Positions 24,404 through 31,679 of a stretch of 64,000 bases of DNA are shown piece by piece. The notes beneath the pieces are model-generated. The model had not been told where the DNA came from and made no database searches. It saw nothing but the letters and a program-made list of their open reading frames with translations. This stretch comes from Methylobacterium terrae. Its GTDB lineage: Bacteria > Pseudomonadota > Alphaproteobacteria > Rhizobiales > Beijerinckiaceae. Position 1 is the stretch's first letter. Each line of letters opens with the position of its first letter. The DNA lies in the NCBI RefSeq assembly GCF_003173755.1, contig NZ_CP029553.1, positions 3,558,001-3,622,000 of the forward strand, given 5' to 3'. Position numbers and translations under genes: made by a program.

Positions 24404-25624
24404 TCATATCACCTGGACCTTCGTGCCGACCGGGACGAAGCGGTAGAGCTCGATCACGTCCTCGTTCAGCATCCGGAAGCAGCCGGCGGAAGCGGCGCGG
24501 CCGATCGAGGTCGGGTCGGTCGTGCCGTGGATGCGGTAGAGCGAGGAGCCGAGATAGAGCGCCCGGGCGCCGAGCGGGTTGCGCGGGCCCCCGGCGACGT
24601 GGCGCGGCAGGCCGGGCCGGCTGCGCCGCATCTCGGGCGTCGGCGTCCATTGCGGCCATTCCTGCTTGGCGGTGACCGTCTCGGTGCCCTTCCAGGTCGT
24701 GCCGGGGCGACCGACCGCCACCCGGTAGCGGACCGCCGTGCCGTCGCCGCGCACGAGGTAGAGGAGGCGCGCCGCGGTATCGACCACGATGGTGCCGGGC
24801 GCCTGCGCCCCCGGATAGCCGACGACCTTGCCGCGCCGCACCGCGAGGCCGACGGGCGGGGGGCTCGGAGCGATGGGGGCCGGCGCGGGTGAGGCCGGCA
24901 GCGGCTCGGCAGGAAGCGCCGCCATGCGCGTCGGCGCGTCGGGCGCCGGATCCGGTGGGGCGGCGAGACCCGGCACGAGGGCGGGACCCGGCACCGCTGC
25001 GAGACCCGGGAGGGGAACGGGACTCGCCGCAGGGGCAGGATTCGCCGCGAGGGCAGGAATCGCCGCGAGGGCAGGACTCGCCCCGGGGCCTGGCGCGGGC
25101 GCAACGGGCGGCGCCCCGGACGGGAGCGCGGCGAGGCGCATCGGCGCGTCCGGCAGCGGCAGGGCCGGCACCGTCGCCGGGGCCTCGCCCGCGGCGATGG
25201 CCGCGGGAGCCGCAGCGGAGGCGGCGGGGCGGGAGCGGCAGCGATACACCCGCTGCCCGTCCGCCCGCATCGTCACCGGCCCGATCGCGTCGACGACGAT
25301 CTGGCGGGCCTGCGCGCGGGCATCGGCCCGCAGGTCCTCGGCCGAGTGGTAGCAGCGCATGTGGAGCCGGTAGCCGATCGCCGTGTCGGAGACCCGGTCG
25401 ATCCGGCAGCGCAGGTCGTGCGCCTCGAGCCGCGCCTCGGCGGCGGGCCTCAGGCGGATCTCGAACACCCGCGGGCTCGCCGGGTCGGCGCAGTCGCGCA
25501 AGCTCGGCGCCCACCAGCCGGTCGGCGATTCGTCGGCGTTCATCGCCTGCGCGGCGCCGACGAGCGCCGCGTGGCCGGCGCCGCAGAGCAGGAGTGCGGG
25601 CAGGAACCGGCCGAGGCGTCGCAT
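24404..25624 (-). CDS. L,D-transpeptidase (YkuD domain), secreted
   Basis: A 406-residue exported enzyme that makes or edits 3-3 cross-links or anchors proteins in peptidoglycan. Order: signal peptide (MRRLGRFLPALLLCGAGHAALV), an N-terminal domain of about 120 residues with paired cysteines, a Pro/Ala/Gly-rich linker of about 130 residues with tandem repeats, then the YkuD domain. That domain shows RIHGTTDP and the catalytic motif SAGCFRM near the C-terminus. I chose the ATG at 25624, which gives a proper signal peptide. An ATG at 25672 overlapping the deacetylase stop (ATGA) is in the same frame and could be the real, coupled start. It is co-transcribed with the deacetylase, a cell-wall pair. 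Confidence 0.87.
   Translation of the reverse strand: MRRLGRFLPALLLCGAGHAALVGAAQAMNADESPTGWWAPSLRDCADPASPRVFEIRLRPAAEARLEAHDLRCRIDRVSDTAIGYRLHMRCYHSAEDLRADARAQARQIVVDAIGPVTMRADGQRVYRCRSRPAASAAAPAAIAAGEAPATVPALPLPDAPMRLAALPSGAPPVAPAPGPGASPALAAIPALAANPAPAASPVPLPGLAAVPGPALVPGLAAPPDPAPDAPTRMAALPAEPLPASPAPAPIAPSPPPVGLAVRRGKVVGYPGAQAPGTIVVDTAARLLYLVRGDGTAVRYRVAVGRPGTTWKGTETVTAKQEWPQWTPTPEMRRSRPGLPRHVAGGPRNPLGARALYLGSSLYRIHGTTDPTSIGRAASAGCFRMLNEDVIELYRFVPVGTKVQVI
25017..25083. repeat. Tandem repeat in the transpeptidase linker
   Basis: Degenerate 15-18-bp units built on GACTCGCCGCGAGGGCAG encode the Ala/Pro linker (PALAANPA-like). Units are multiples of three, so linker length can vary in frame. 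Confidence 0.65.
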
Positions 25625-25668
25625 CGTGGAGGCTTTCCGGGCAGGGATCGGGGTCGGGGAAGCGGGGC

Positions 25669-26802
25669 TCATCGCGCGCTCGTGGCCGCGGCCGCGGCGA
25701 CGGGGCGGAAGCCGGCGGAGGACGGGACCGCGCCGACCACCACGAACCCGCTCCAGCCGCCCCGCGGCGCGGGGCCCGGGCCCGTGTCGGCGATCACCGC
25801 GACGCGCACCGCCTCGGGCGTCCGGGTCTGCTCCCGCGGCGCGGGGGCTGCGGCGGGCGGCGCCTCCGCCTCCTCGAACAGGCCCGCGCGCAGGAAGAGC
25901 GGCGCCTCGTCGGCGACGCCGCCTGCTCCGGGGCCGGGAGCCGGCGGGCGGGCGGCGAGTTGGACCGCCATGCGGGCGCCGAGCCGGTCGAGGGCGACGC
26001 GCATCGGCCCGGATCGCGGGGCGTCGAGGGCCGCGAGCGCCGCCCGCGTGTCGGCGCGCCCCGGCACCATGTGGACGACGCGGTAGCGGCGCGCCTTCAG
26101 CTGTCGCAGCAATTCCGGCAGGATCGCCACGGTCCGGGGCTGGATGTCGTGGAGCAGGATGATCCCGCGCCCCGTCGCGTCGAGGCGCCTGAGCACCCGG
26201 TCGAGCACCGCCGCCGGGGTGATCCTCTTCCAGTCGTCGCCGTCGACGTCGATGCTGATCGGCACCAGCCGCTGCGCGGCGGCGTAGGCATCGAGGGCGG
26301 GGCTGTGCCCGAGGCCGGGGAACCGGAAGAACGGCGACAGGGCCGGCTCGTCGTCGGTGAGGACGGCGCGGGCGGCCTCGAGGCCGCCGTTGATCTGGTC
26401 GCGCCGCACCTCGGCGCTGCGGACGCGGTCGAGGTAGCGGTGCGACCAGGTGTGGGTCGCGATCGTGTGGCCCTCGGCGGCGGTCCGGCGCAGGATGTCG
26501 GGAAACTGCGCCACCATGCTGCCGACGACGAAGAACGTCGCCTTCACGCATTCCGCCCTGAGCGCGTCGAGGACCGCGGGGGTGCGCCGGGGCAGCGGCC
26601 CGTCATCGAAGGTCAGCACCACCTCGCCGCGCTCGAGCGGCAGGGTGCGCCCGTAGCTCGCCTTGCCGACCGGTCCCGCGGAGAACGGCACCTCGAGGAC
26701 GCGGGATGTGCCGAGCGCCCCGGGCCGGCATTCGTCCGCCAGGGCCGGCGGTGCGCAGAGAAGACCGGACAGCAGCAGGAGCTTCAAGCAACGCACGAAC
26801 AA
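25669..26802 (-). CDS. Secreted polysaccharide deacetylase (NodB domain)
   Basis: A 377-residue protein with a signal peptide (MFVRCLKLLLLSGLLCAPPALA). The NodB domain follows: motif 1 TFDDGP (catalytic Asp and metal Asp), motif 2 HTWSH (metal histidines), motif 3 RFPGLG, motif 4 near DVDGDDW, and motif 5 ILLHD. It should remove N- or O-acetyl groups from a glycan such as peptidoglycan or chitin-like polymers in the periplasm. About 130 extra residues at the C-terminus are Ala/Pro-rich and have no assigned role. It is the first gene of a two-gene operon with the L,D-transpeptidase, whose possible start overlaps this stop. Confidence 0.88.
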   Translation of the reverse strand: MFVRCLKLLLLSGLLCAPPALADECRPGALGTSRVLEVPFSAGPVGKASYGRTLPLERGEVVLTFDDGPLPRRTPAVLDALRAECVKATFFVVGSMVAQFPDILRRTAAEGHTIATHTWSHRYLDRVRSAEVRRDQINGGLEAARAVLTDDEPALSPFFRFPGLGHSPALDAYAAAQRLVPISIDVDGDDWKRITPAAVLDRVLRRLDATGRGIILLHDIQPRTVAILPELLRQLKARRYRVVHMVPGRADTRAALAALDAPRSGPMRVALDRLGARMAVQLAARPPAPGPGAGGVADEAPLFLRAGLFEEAEAPPAAAPAPREQTRTPEAVRVAVIADTGPGPAPRGGWSGFVVVGAVPSSAGFRPVAAAAATSAR

Positions 26803-27308
26803 ACTCCGCCATCAACGCCGGCCGTCCCATGCAAATTCTCATGAAAACCTGAGTCGCAGGTAAACGCGGCGGTCCCGAGCGATAGTCTCTCCGAGGCCGG
26901 GACGTGGGAATATCCTCTCGGCTGTAGTCAAGTCGGCTCGTTCGCGATCGTCGAACAGGGTTAAATCCTGAATAACGATCAGAATTCCGGCGAGAATTGG
27001 CGGCGAAGCGACGATCACGGAACGGATGGATCGTCGCGCGCGTCTTCGCGCGGCGTCGTTGAAGACGAGGATGGATGATCGCGACCGGTGAAGCATGGCA
27101 TTCCGACCGGTGATCGACGGGGAGCGGATTCCGTCCCGCGCGCATCGCGGCGAGCAGCCGCCGGGGCGCGGTCACGCCGGACGCTCGACGGGGTTCCTCA
27201 GCGTCGGTTCACGCCGGGAGGAGCGCTCTGCTGCGGGGCGAGCGTCACCGGTCGATCGACGCGGTTCGCGCCCGACGTCATGCTCGTCGACAGTGACAGG
27301 GAGAGAAA
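26803..27308. other. Gap between deacetylase and tRNA genes
   Basis: 506 bases without a convincing gene on either strand. Codon use in every open frame looks random. The left part (26830-27000) is clearly less GC-rich than the genes around it and should contain the deacetylase promoter. A GTCGCGCG/CGCGCGGC-type hairpin lies near 27030-27052. Confidence 0.4.
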
Positions 27309-27385
27309 TGGCGCGCCCGAAAGGATTCGAACCTCTGACCCCCAGATTCGTAGTCTGGTGCTCTATCCAGCTGAGCTACGGGCGC
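27309..27385 (-). tRNA. tRNA-Arg (anticodon ACG), copy 1
   Basis: A cloverleaf is readable on the minus strand: 7-bp acceptor stem GCGCCCG/CGGGCGC, anticodon stem CCAGA/TCTGG enclosing loop CTACGAA (anticodon ACG, decoded as ICG), and the T-loop TTCGAAT. The CCA end is encoded at 27309-27311. It is identical to the copy 153 bases away. Confidence 0.95.
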
Positions 27386-27461
27386 CCTGGCGAAGATGGG
27401 ATCTTCGCGATGTTCGTGCGGTCCGGCAAGCCGGCCGTCACGTGGTAGTCCATCGAGTGAA

Positions 27462-27538
27462 TGGCGCGCCCGAAAGGATTCGAACCTCTGACCCCCAGAT
27501 TCGTAGTCTGGTGCTCTATCCAGCTGAGCTACGGGCGC
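27462..27538 (-). tRNA. tRNA-Arg (anticodon ACG), copy 2
   Basis: Same 77-base sequence as the copy at 27309-27385, including the encoded CCA at 27462-27464. The flanks differ apart from a few bases. As it lies upstream on the minus strand, both may come from one transcript. CGN codons dominate arginine in these genes, which fits a doubled gene. Confidence 0.95.
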
Positions 27539-27682
27539 CTGACCGGGGGGAGCGGTGCGCCCCGCCGGTGGAGGTGGGATCTAAGGGGTTCGCCCTGGCT
27601 TGGCAACCCCTATTTCGCCGGCGGAAGAGGGGGCTGCGAAGGGGCCAGCGAAGGGGGCCGCTTGGGCAGCCCCCTCCCCGGT

Positions 27683-29116
27683 TCAGAAGCCCGCCTGGGT
27701 GACGAACTTGGTGTTGAGGTAGGCCTCGATCGCCTCCGAGCCGCCCTCGCTGCCGTAGCCCGAATCCTTCACGCCGCCGAAGGGCGTCTCCGGCAGGGCG
27801 ATGCCGTGGTGGTTGATCGACATCATGCCGCTCTCCACCCGCGTGGCGAGCTTGGTGGCGGTCTCGGCCGAGCGGGTATAGGCGTAGGCGGCCAGCCCGT
27901 AGGGCAGGCGGTTGGCCTCCGTGAAGGCCTCCTCGTCGTCCGAGAAGCGCTGGATCGCGGCGATCGGCCCGAACGGCTCCTCGTTCATGATCCGGGAGTC
28001 GAGCGGCAGGTCGGTGAAGACCGTCGGCTCGAAGAAGTTGCCCTGGTTGCCGATGCGCTTGCCGCCGGTGCGCAACTGCGCGCCCTTCTGCTCGGCGTCG
28101 GCGACGAAGCCCTCCATCGCCTCGATGCGGCGGCCATGGGCGAGCGGGCCCATCTTCACCCCCTCCTCCAGGCCGTTGCCGACCTTGAGGTCGCGGGAGA
28201 GCCCGACGAAGCCGTCGACGAAGGCGTCGAACACCGAGTCGTGGACGAGGAAGCGGGTCGGTGCGACGCAGACCTGGCCGGCGTTGCGGTACTTGTTGGC
28301 GCCGAGCACCTGCACCGCCTTCTGCACGTCGGCGTCGCGGAACACGATCGCCGGGGCGTGGCCGCCGAGCTCCATCGTGGCGCGCTTCATGTGCTTGCCG
28401 GCGAGCGCGGCGAGCTCCTTGCCGATCGCCGTCGAGCCCGTGAAGGTCACCTTGCGGATCACCGGGTGCGGGATCAGGTAGGACGAGATCTCGGCCGGAT
28501 CGCCGTAGACGAGGCCGAGCACGTCGCCCGGCACGCCGGCGTCGAGCAGGGCCTGGATCAGGGCGGTGCAGCTCGCAGGCGTATCCTCGGGGCCCTTGAG
28601 GATCACCGAGCAGCCGGTGCAGAGCGCCGCCGAGACCTTGCGCACCGCCTGGTTGATCGGGAAGTTCCAGGGCGTGAAGGCCGCGACCGGCCCGACCGGC
28701 TCGCGGATGACGAGCTGCATCACGCCCTCGGCGCGGGGCGGGATCACCCGGCCGTAGGCGCGCCGGCCCTCCTCGGCGAACCAGTCCATGGTGTCGGCGC
28801 CGCCGAGCACCTCCATCTTGGCTTCCGCCAGCGGCTTGCCCTGCTCGAGGGTCATGATCCGGGCGATCGCGTCGACGCGCTCGCGCATCAGGTTGGCGGC
28901 CTTGCGCAGCACCTTGCTGCGCTCGAAGGCCGAGACCTTGCGCCAGGCCTTGAAGCCGCGATCCGCCGCCTCCAGGGCCTGGTCGAGGTCCTGGCGGGTC
29001 GCGACGGCGAGCTGGCTCAGGGTCTCGCCGGTGGCCGGGTTGAGGATCGGGATCGTCTGGCCGGCGCTGCCTGCGCGCCACTCGCCGGCGATGTGAAGCT
29101 TCACGTCTGGGAACAT
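27683..29116 (-). CDS. NAD(P)-dependent succinate-semialdehyde dehydrogenase (GabD-like)
   Basis: A 477-residue aldehyde dehydrogenase. Visible: FTPWNFP and the catalytic-asparagine region, the cofactor loop [11 protein letters not shown], the general base in MELGGHAP, the catalytic cysteine in [11 protein letters not shown], and the C-terminal [11 protein letters not shown] and [15 protein letters not shown]. The overall pattern is that of the GabD family, which oxidises succinate semialdehyde to succinate in the GABA shunt; related semialdehydes are possible substrates. It is monocistronic, with tRNA genes downstream and a small membrane-protein gene upstream on the same strand. Confidence 0.88.
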   Translation of the reverse strand: MFPDVKLHIAGEWRAGSAGQTIPILNPATGETLSQLAVATRQDLDQALEAADRGFKAWRKVSAFERSKVLRKAANLMRERVDAIARIMTLEQGKPLAEAKMEVLGGADTMDWFAEEGRRAYGRVIPPRAEGVMQLVIREPVGPVAAFTPWNFPINQAVRKVSAALCTGCSVILKGPEDTPASCTALIQALLDAGVPGDVLGLVYGDPAEISSYLIPHPVIRKVTFTGSTAIGKELAALAGKHMKRATMELGGHAPAIVFRDADVQKAVQVLGANKYRNAGQVCVAPTRFLVHDSVFDAFVDGFVGLSRDLKVGNGLEEGVKMGPLAHGRRIEAMEGFVADAEQKGAQLRTGGKRIGNQGNFFEPTVFTDLPLDSRIMNEEPFGPIAAIQRFSDDEEAFTEANRLPYGLAAYAYTRSAETATKLATRVESGMMSINHHGIALPETPFGGVKDSGYGSEGGSEAIEAYLNTKFVTQAGF

Positions 29117-29273
29117 CGGGGCCTCGTCCTCGTTCCGGAAGGGACGGCCCTTAACTAAGACAAATCCTCCCGGCGAGACAGGCTCCGCGGCGCAACGCCC
29201 CGTGCCCGTCCACGCCTTCTGTCAGGGCTTGACCCGACAGATTCCCGACCTGTCCCGTCGGCGCGGGCCGGCT

Positions 29274-29690
29274 TCAATGCGCCCCGATGGCGCGGGCGAT
29301 GTTCTCGAACCGTCGCTGCGTGTCGCCGATCTGGCCGTAGACGTTCTGGCGCGTGCAGGCCGAGACGGTCATGCCGTGGTAAAACATCCCGGACGAGTGC
29401 TGGTTGCGGCAATCGACGTAGTTCGGCAGGACGAAGACCGACACGATCGCCAGGACGAACAGGCCCAGCCTCAGGACCAGCTTCACCGGCCACGGCAGGT
29501 ACGAGGAGGCGCGCTCCTTCTTGTACTCGGTCGGCGCGGCCGACACGACGATGCGGATGTCGCCGCGGTCGTAGTCCCGTTCCTGACCCCGGTTCATGCC
29601 GCGGTCGAGCCGGTCGATCCCGCTGGTTCGCTCATAGCCGCGCATCCGCTCGTCCCCCAGGCGCTCGCCGCCGTCGTGAAACCCGAGCAT
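29274..29690 (-). CDS. Hypothetical single-pass membrane protein
   Basis: A 138-residue protein. The first 65 residues are soluble and rich in Arg, Asp and Gly. One hydrophobic helix follows (LVLRLGLFVLAIVSVFVLP, about residues 72-90). About 45 residues after it should face the periplasm and hold two cysteines (VDCRNQ and SACTRQ), possibly a disulphide. I do not recognise a family. It stands alone between the dehydrogenase gene and a gap that holds a terminator on the other strand. Confidence 0.6.
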   Translation of the reverse strand: MLGFHDGGERLGDERMRGYERTSGIDRLDRGMNRGQERDYDRGDIRIVVSAAPTEYKKERASSYLPWPVKLVLRLGLFVLAIVSVFVLPNYVDCRNQHSSGMFYHGMTVSACTRQNVYGQIGDTQRRFENIARAIGAH

Positions 29691-29869
29691 GATCTCACCG
29701 CGAGCGGATTAAATTTTCGTGCGCCGCAACGGTTGTACTCTTCGTACCTCGGCCGTTGTCGAAGGAAAATTTTCCGCAGCGCCCGGCCGGATCGGGCGCG
29801 ATCCGCCATCCTGCGCCGGTCCCCGCGCGTCGTGTGCGCCCGCGCACCCCGTCCCGGTCCGTTCGCGGG

Positions 29870-29963
29870 CATACGGGGGAGGCCCTGACGGGCGTTCCTC
29901 CAGGAATTTCCTCCAAGACTTTCCTCCAAGACTTCGGGCCGCCCGCGAGGGCGGCTTTCTTCT
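29870..29963 (+). ncRNA. Candidate small RNA with repeated anti-Shine-Dalgarno motifs
   Basis: Reading plus strand: a small hairpin GCCC/GGGC (29883-29894), then a C/U-rich single-stranded stretch with UUCCUCCA three times (CTCC at 29898, 29911 and 29924), then a 7-bp GC hairpin and a T-rich tail. No protein gene ends here on this strand, so the terminator needs another explanation. Repeated CCUCC motifs exposed between hairpins are the hallmark of anti-SD riboregulators known in Rhizobiales and Rhodobacterales (for example the alpha-r14 and CcsR groups). Start and promoter are not defined; 29870 is a guess. Confidence 0.35.
29938..29963 (+). terminator. Intrinsic terminator
   Basis: GCCGCCC, loop GCGA, GGGCGGC, then TTTCTTCT: the only textbook Rho-independent terminator with a T-tract that I found in the window. 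It faces the plus strand, where no coding gene lies upstream. Confidence 0.7.
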
Positions 29964-30004
29964 GTCCGGATGCGCGTTCTTTCCGCCCGGGATGTAAGGA
30001 CCGG

Positions 30005-30679
30005 TCAGAGCACGATGTGCAGCCCGAAGGTCTCGGGCCGGAACGGCAGCCGGAAGGTGACGGCGAAGCCGTTCTGGAGATGGCGGACCACCGTGGCGCG
30101 GCGCTTGCCGATGGTCACCGCCTCGCCCACCGGCGGGACCTCGGTCACCGCGATGGCCGCACCGGTCATCGACAGGTCCATGACCGTCCCGGCGAGCACC
30201 CGGCCGTCGGCGCGGCGCACCTCGACCGCGCGCTGCGTCGGCACGATCCGCGGGTCGCTGCGCTGGTCGGTGCGCCCGCTCGCCTGGTCGGCGAGCCAGT
30301 CGAGGCGCGCGGCGAAGCGGGCCCGCCGCTCGGGGCCGACATCCACCGTGAGGGTGAAGCCGTCCGGCGAGACGGCCCGGATGGCGCCGGATACCGGCCC
30401 GACTTCGTCGAGGTAGAGCGTGACCGGGTCGCCCAGGAGGCCGCTCTCCGGGGCCAGCACCTCGATCGTCTCGAGGGAGAGGCTGCGGGTCTCGCAGGCA
30501 TGCTCCACCCCGCCCGGCAGCATGTAGCGTCCACCGACCCGGATCTGGATCGGCCTGGCGTCCGGTTCAGGCTGGAGATGCAACTTCAACGAGTCCGCCA
30601 CGATCTCACCGACACGTAACAGCAGCATTGCCCGGGCCCCGCCGGGTCGCAAGGCCGCGGGCCGTGCCCCGATCACCAT
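30005..30679 (-). CDS. PilZ-domain protein
   Basis: A 224-residue soluble protein. The C-terminal half (about residues 135-222) is a PilZ domain: an Arg-rich lead (RSDPRIVPTQRAVEV) and the DLSMTGAAIAV motif (the DxSxxG consensus), which together bind cyclic di-GMP. The first RxxxR appears as RSDPR, close to consensus. The N-terminal half resembles a second, degenerate PilZ-like barrel. It may link c-di-GMP to motility or surface polymers. The ATG at 30679 is the longest start; the ATG at 30628 is equally possible because neither has a clear ribosome binding site. Confidence 0.75.
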   Translation of the reverse strand: MVIGARPAALRPGGARAMLLLRVGEIVADSLKLHLQPEPDARPIQIRVGGRYMLPGGVEHACETRSLSLETIEVLAPESGLLGDPVTLYLDEVGPVSGAIRAVSPDGFTLTVDVGPERRARFAARLDWLADQASGRTDQRSDPRIVPTQRAVEVRRADGRVLAGTVMDLSMTGAAIAVTEVPPVGEAVTIGKRRATVVRHLQNGFAVTFRLPFRPETFGLHIVL

Positions 30680-30866
30680 CGCCCGGGAGGCTTAATGTCC
30701 GGTGCATGATGCCGCTTGCATCGGCACCGACGGATCGTCGCGCGGTCGGCCTTCCGGACTGCGCGGGACAGCCCCGCATCGCATCGAATTCGAGCGAATC
30801 GATTGGGAAGAGGTTCGCACCTCCCTGCTTCTCTGGATCGGGAGCCAACCGAGCGGGCGGACCGTC

Positions 30867-31178
30867 ATGGGTGCACAGGAAGCGGAAGACCGGCTGATCG
30901 CCCTCGAGGCGCTGACGACCGAACTGGTCCGGGCGCTGCACGGCGCGGGACTCCTGCCGGAGGCTCGGGTCGCCGCGCTGCTCGACCGGGTGGAGGAGCT
31001 GATGACCGGGCGGCCGGGCGCGACCTTCGCGGCCCAGCAGCTCGCCGCGGCGGCCGATCCGACCGGCCCGGGGATGGACGTCGTCGAGACGCCGCCGGAA
31101 GCCCATCTCTGCGACAGCTTCCGCCGGATCCTGTACGGCCGGGACGAGCGGGCCGGGAGCCAGGGCGCCAGGCCCTGA
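30867..31178 (+). CDS. Small hypothetical protein
   Basis: A 103-residue soluble protein. The first half is strongly helical (EAEDRLIALEALTTELVRALHGAGLLPEA), and the rest is polar with no recognisable motif. The ATG at 30867 gives a coherent helix from the first residues; open sequence upstream looks non-coding. It is divergent from the PilZ gene. I do not recognise a family. Confidence 0.5.
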   Translation: MGAQEAEDRLIALEALTTELVRALHGAGLLPEARVAALLDRVEELMTGRPGATFAAQQLAAAADPTGPGMDVVETPPEAHLCDSFRRILYGRDERAGSQGARP

Positions 31179-31279
31179 GGCGCCGACGAAACGCGGCACG
31201 CAATCACGACGCAATCCCCCGCCGCTACCAGGGCGCCCCGGCCGGACGGCCGATACGACGCGAGCGGGGACGAGACACC

Positions 31280-31672
31280 ATGACATCGACGACGATCGGG
31301 CCGCGCCTCGGCCTCCTGCTGCGCGGCCTGCTCACGGCCGTGTTCCTGGCGGCGGCCGGCATGAAGTTCGCCGCCCTCCCCTTCGAGGTCGAGGGCTTCG
31401 CGCGCTTCGGCTACCCGCTGTGGTTCATGTACGGGGTCGGCGCCGCCCAGGCGCTCGGCGCGGCCCTGCTGTGGGGCCGCGGCACCAGGGCCCACGGCGC
31501 GCTGCTACTCGCCGTCATCATGGTCGGGGCGGTCGTCAGCCACCTGCGGGCCGGCGATCCGCCGGCGATGGCGGTCCCCGCCCTGGTCCTGCTCGGGCTG
31601 CTCGCCGGCCTGGCCTACGCGCACCGGCGCGACCTGGTGCCCGCTGGCCTGCAGGTCGCCGCCCGGGTCTGA
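31280..31672 (+). CDS. DoxX-like four-helix membrane protein
   Basis: A 130-residue integral membrane protein with four hydrophobic helices: LLRGLLTAVFLAAAGMKFA, WFMYGVGAAQALGAALLW, GALLLAVIMVGAVVSHL and VPALVLLGLLAGLAYA. The GMKFA...F..FGYP pattern after helix 1 is that of the DoxX-like family. Relatives occur with thiosulphate oxidation or redox stress systems, but many have no known role. It is about 100 bases after the small hypothetical gene and convergent with the HerA-like ATPase gene. Confidence 0.75.
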   Translation: MTSTTIGPRLGLLLRGLLTAVFLAAAGMKFAALPFEVEGFARFGYPLWFMYGVGAAQALGAALLWGRGTRAHGALLLAVIMVGAVVSHLRAGDPPAMAVPALVLLGLLAGLAYAHRRDLVPAGLQVAARV

Positions 31673-31679
31673 CTATCCC

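Larger units (their letters stand above)
29691..30004. other. Gap with an sRNA-like locus
   Basis: 314 bases with no convincing protein gene. The left 60 bases are AT-rich (ATTAAATTTTCG, GAAAATTTTCC) and likely contain the promoter of the minus-strand membrane-protein gene and perhaps a plus-strand promoter. The right third carries CCTCC motifs and a terminator, described separately. Confidence 0.5.

Noticed and set aside
24404..26551. 715-residue open frame joining the transpeptidase with upstream sequence
   Set aside because: The upstream 300 codons overlap the deacetylase gene in a wrong frame; the true start is at 25624 or 25672.
27308..27540. Two plus-strand reading frames starting MARPKGFEPLTPRFVVW
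   Set aside because: They are the antisense of the two tRNA-Arg genes; this string is a well-known false protein.
29756..30619. 287-residue plus-strand frame across the sRNA-like locus
   Set aside because: It runs through the terminator and opposite the PilZ gene and has no motif or plausible ribosome binding site.
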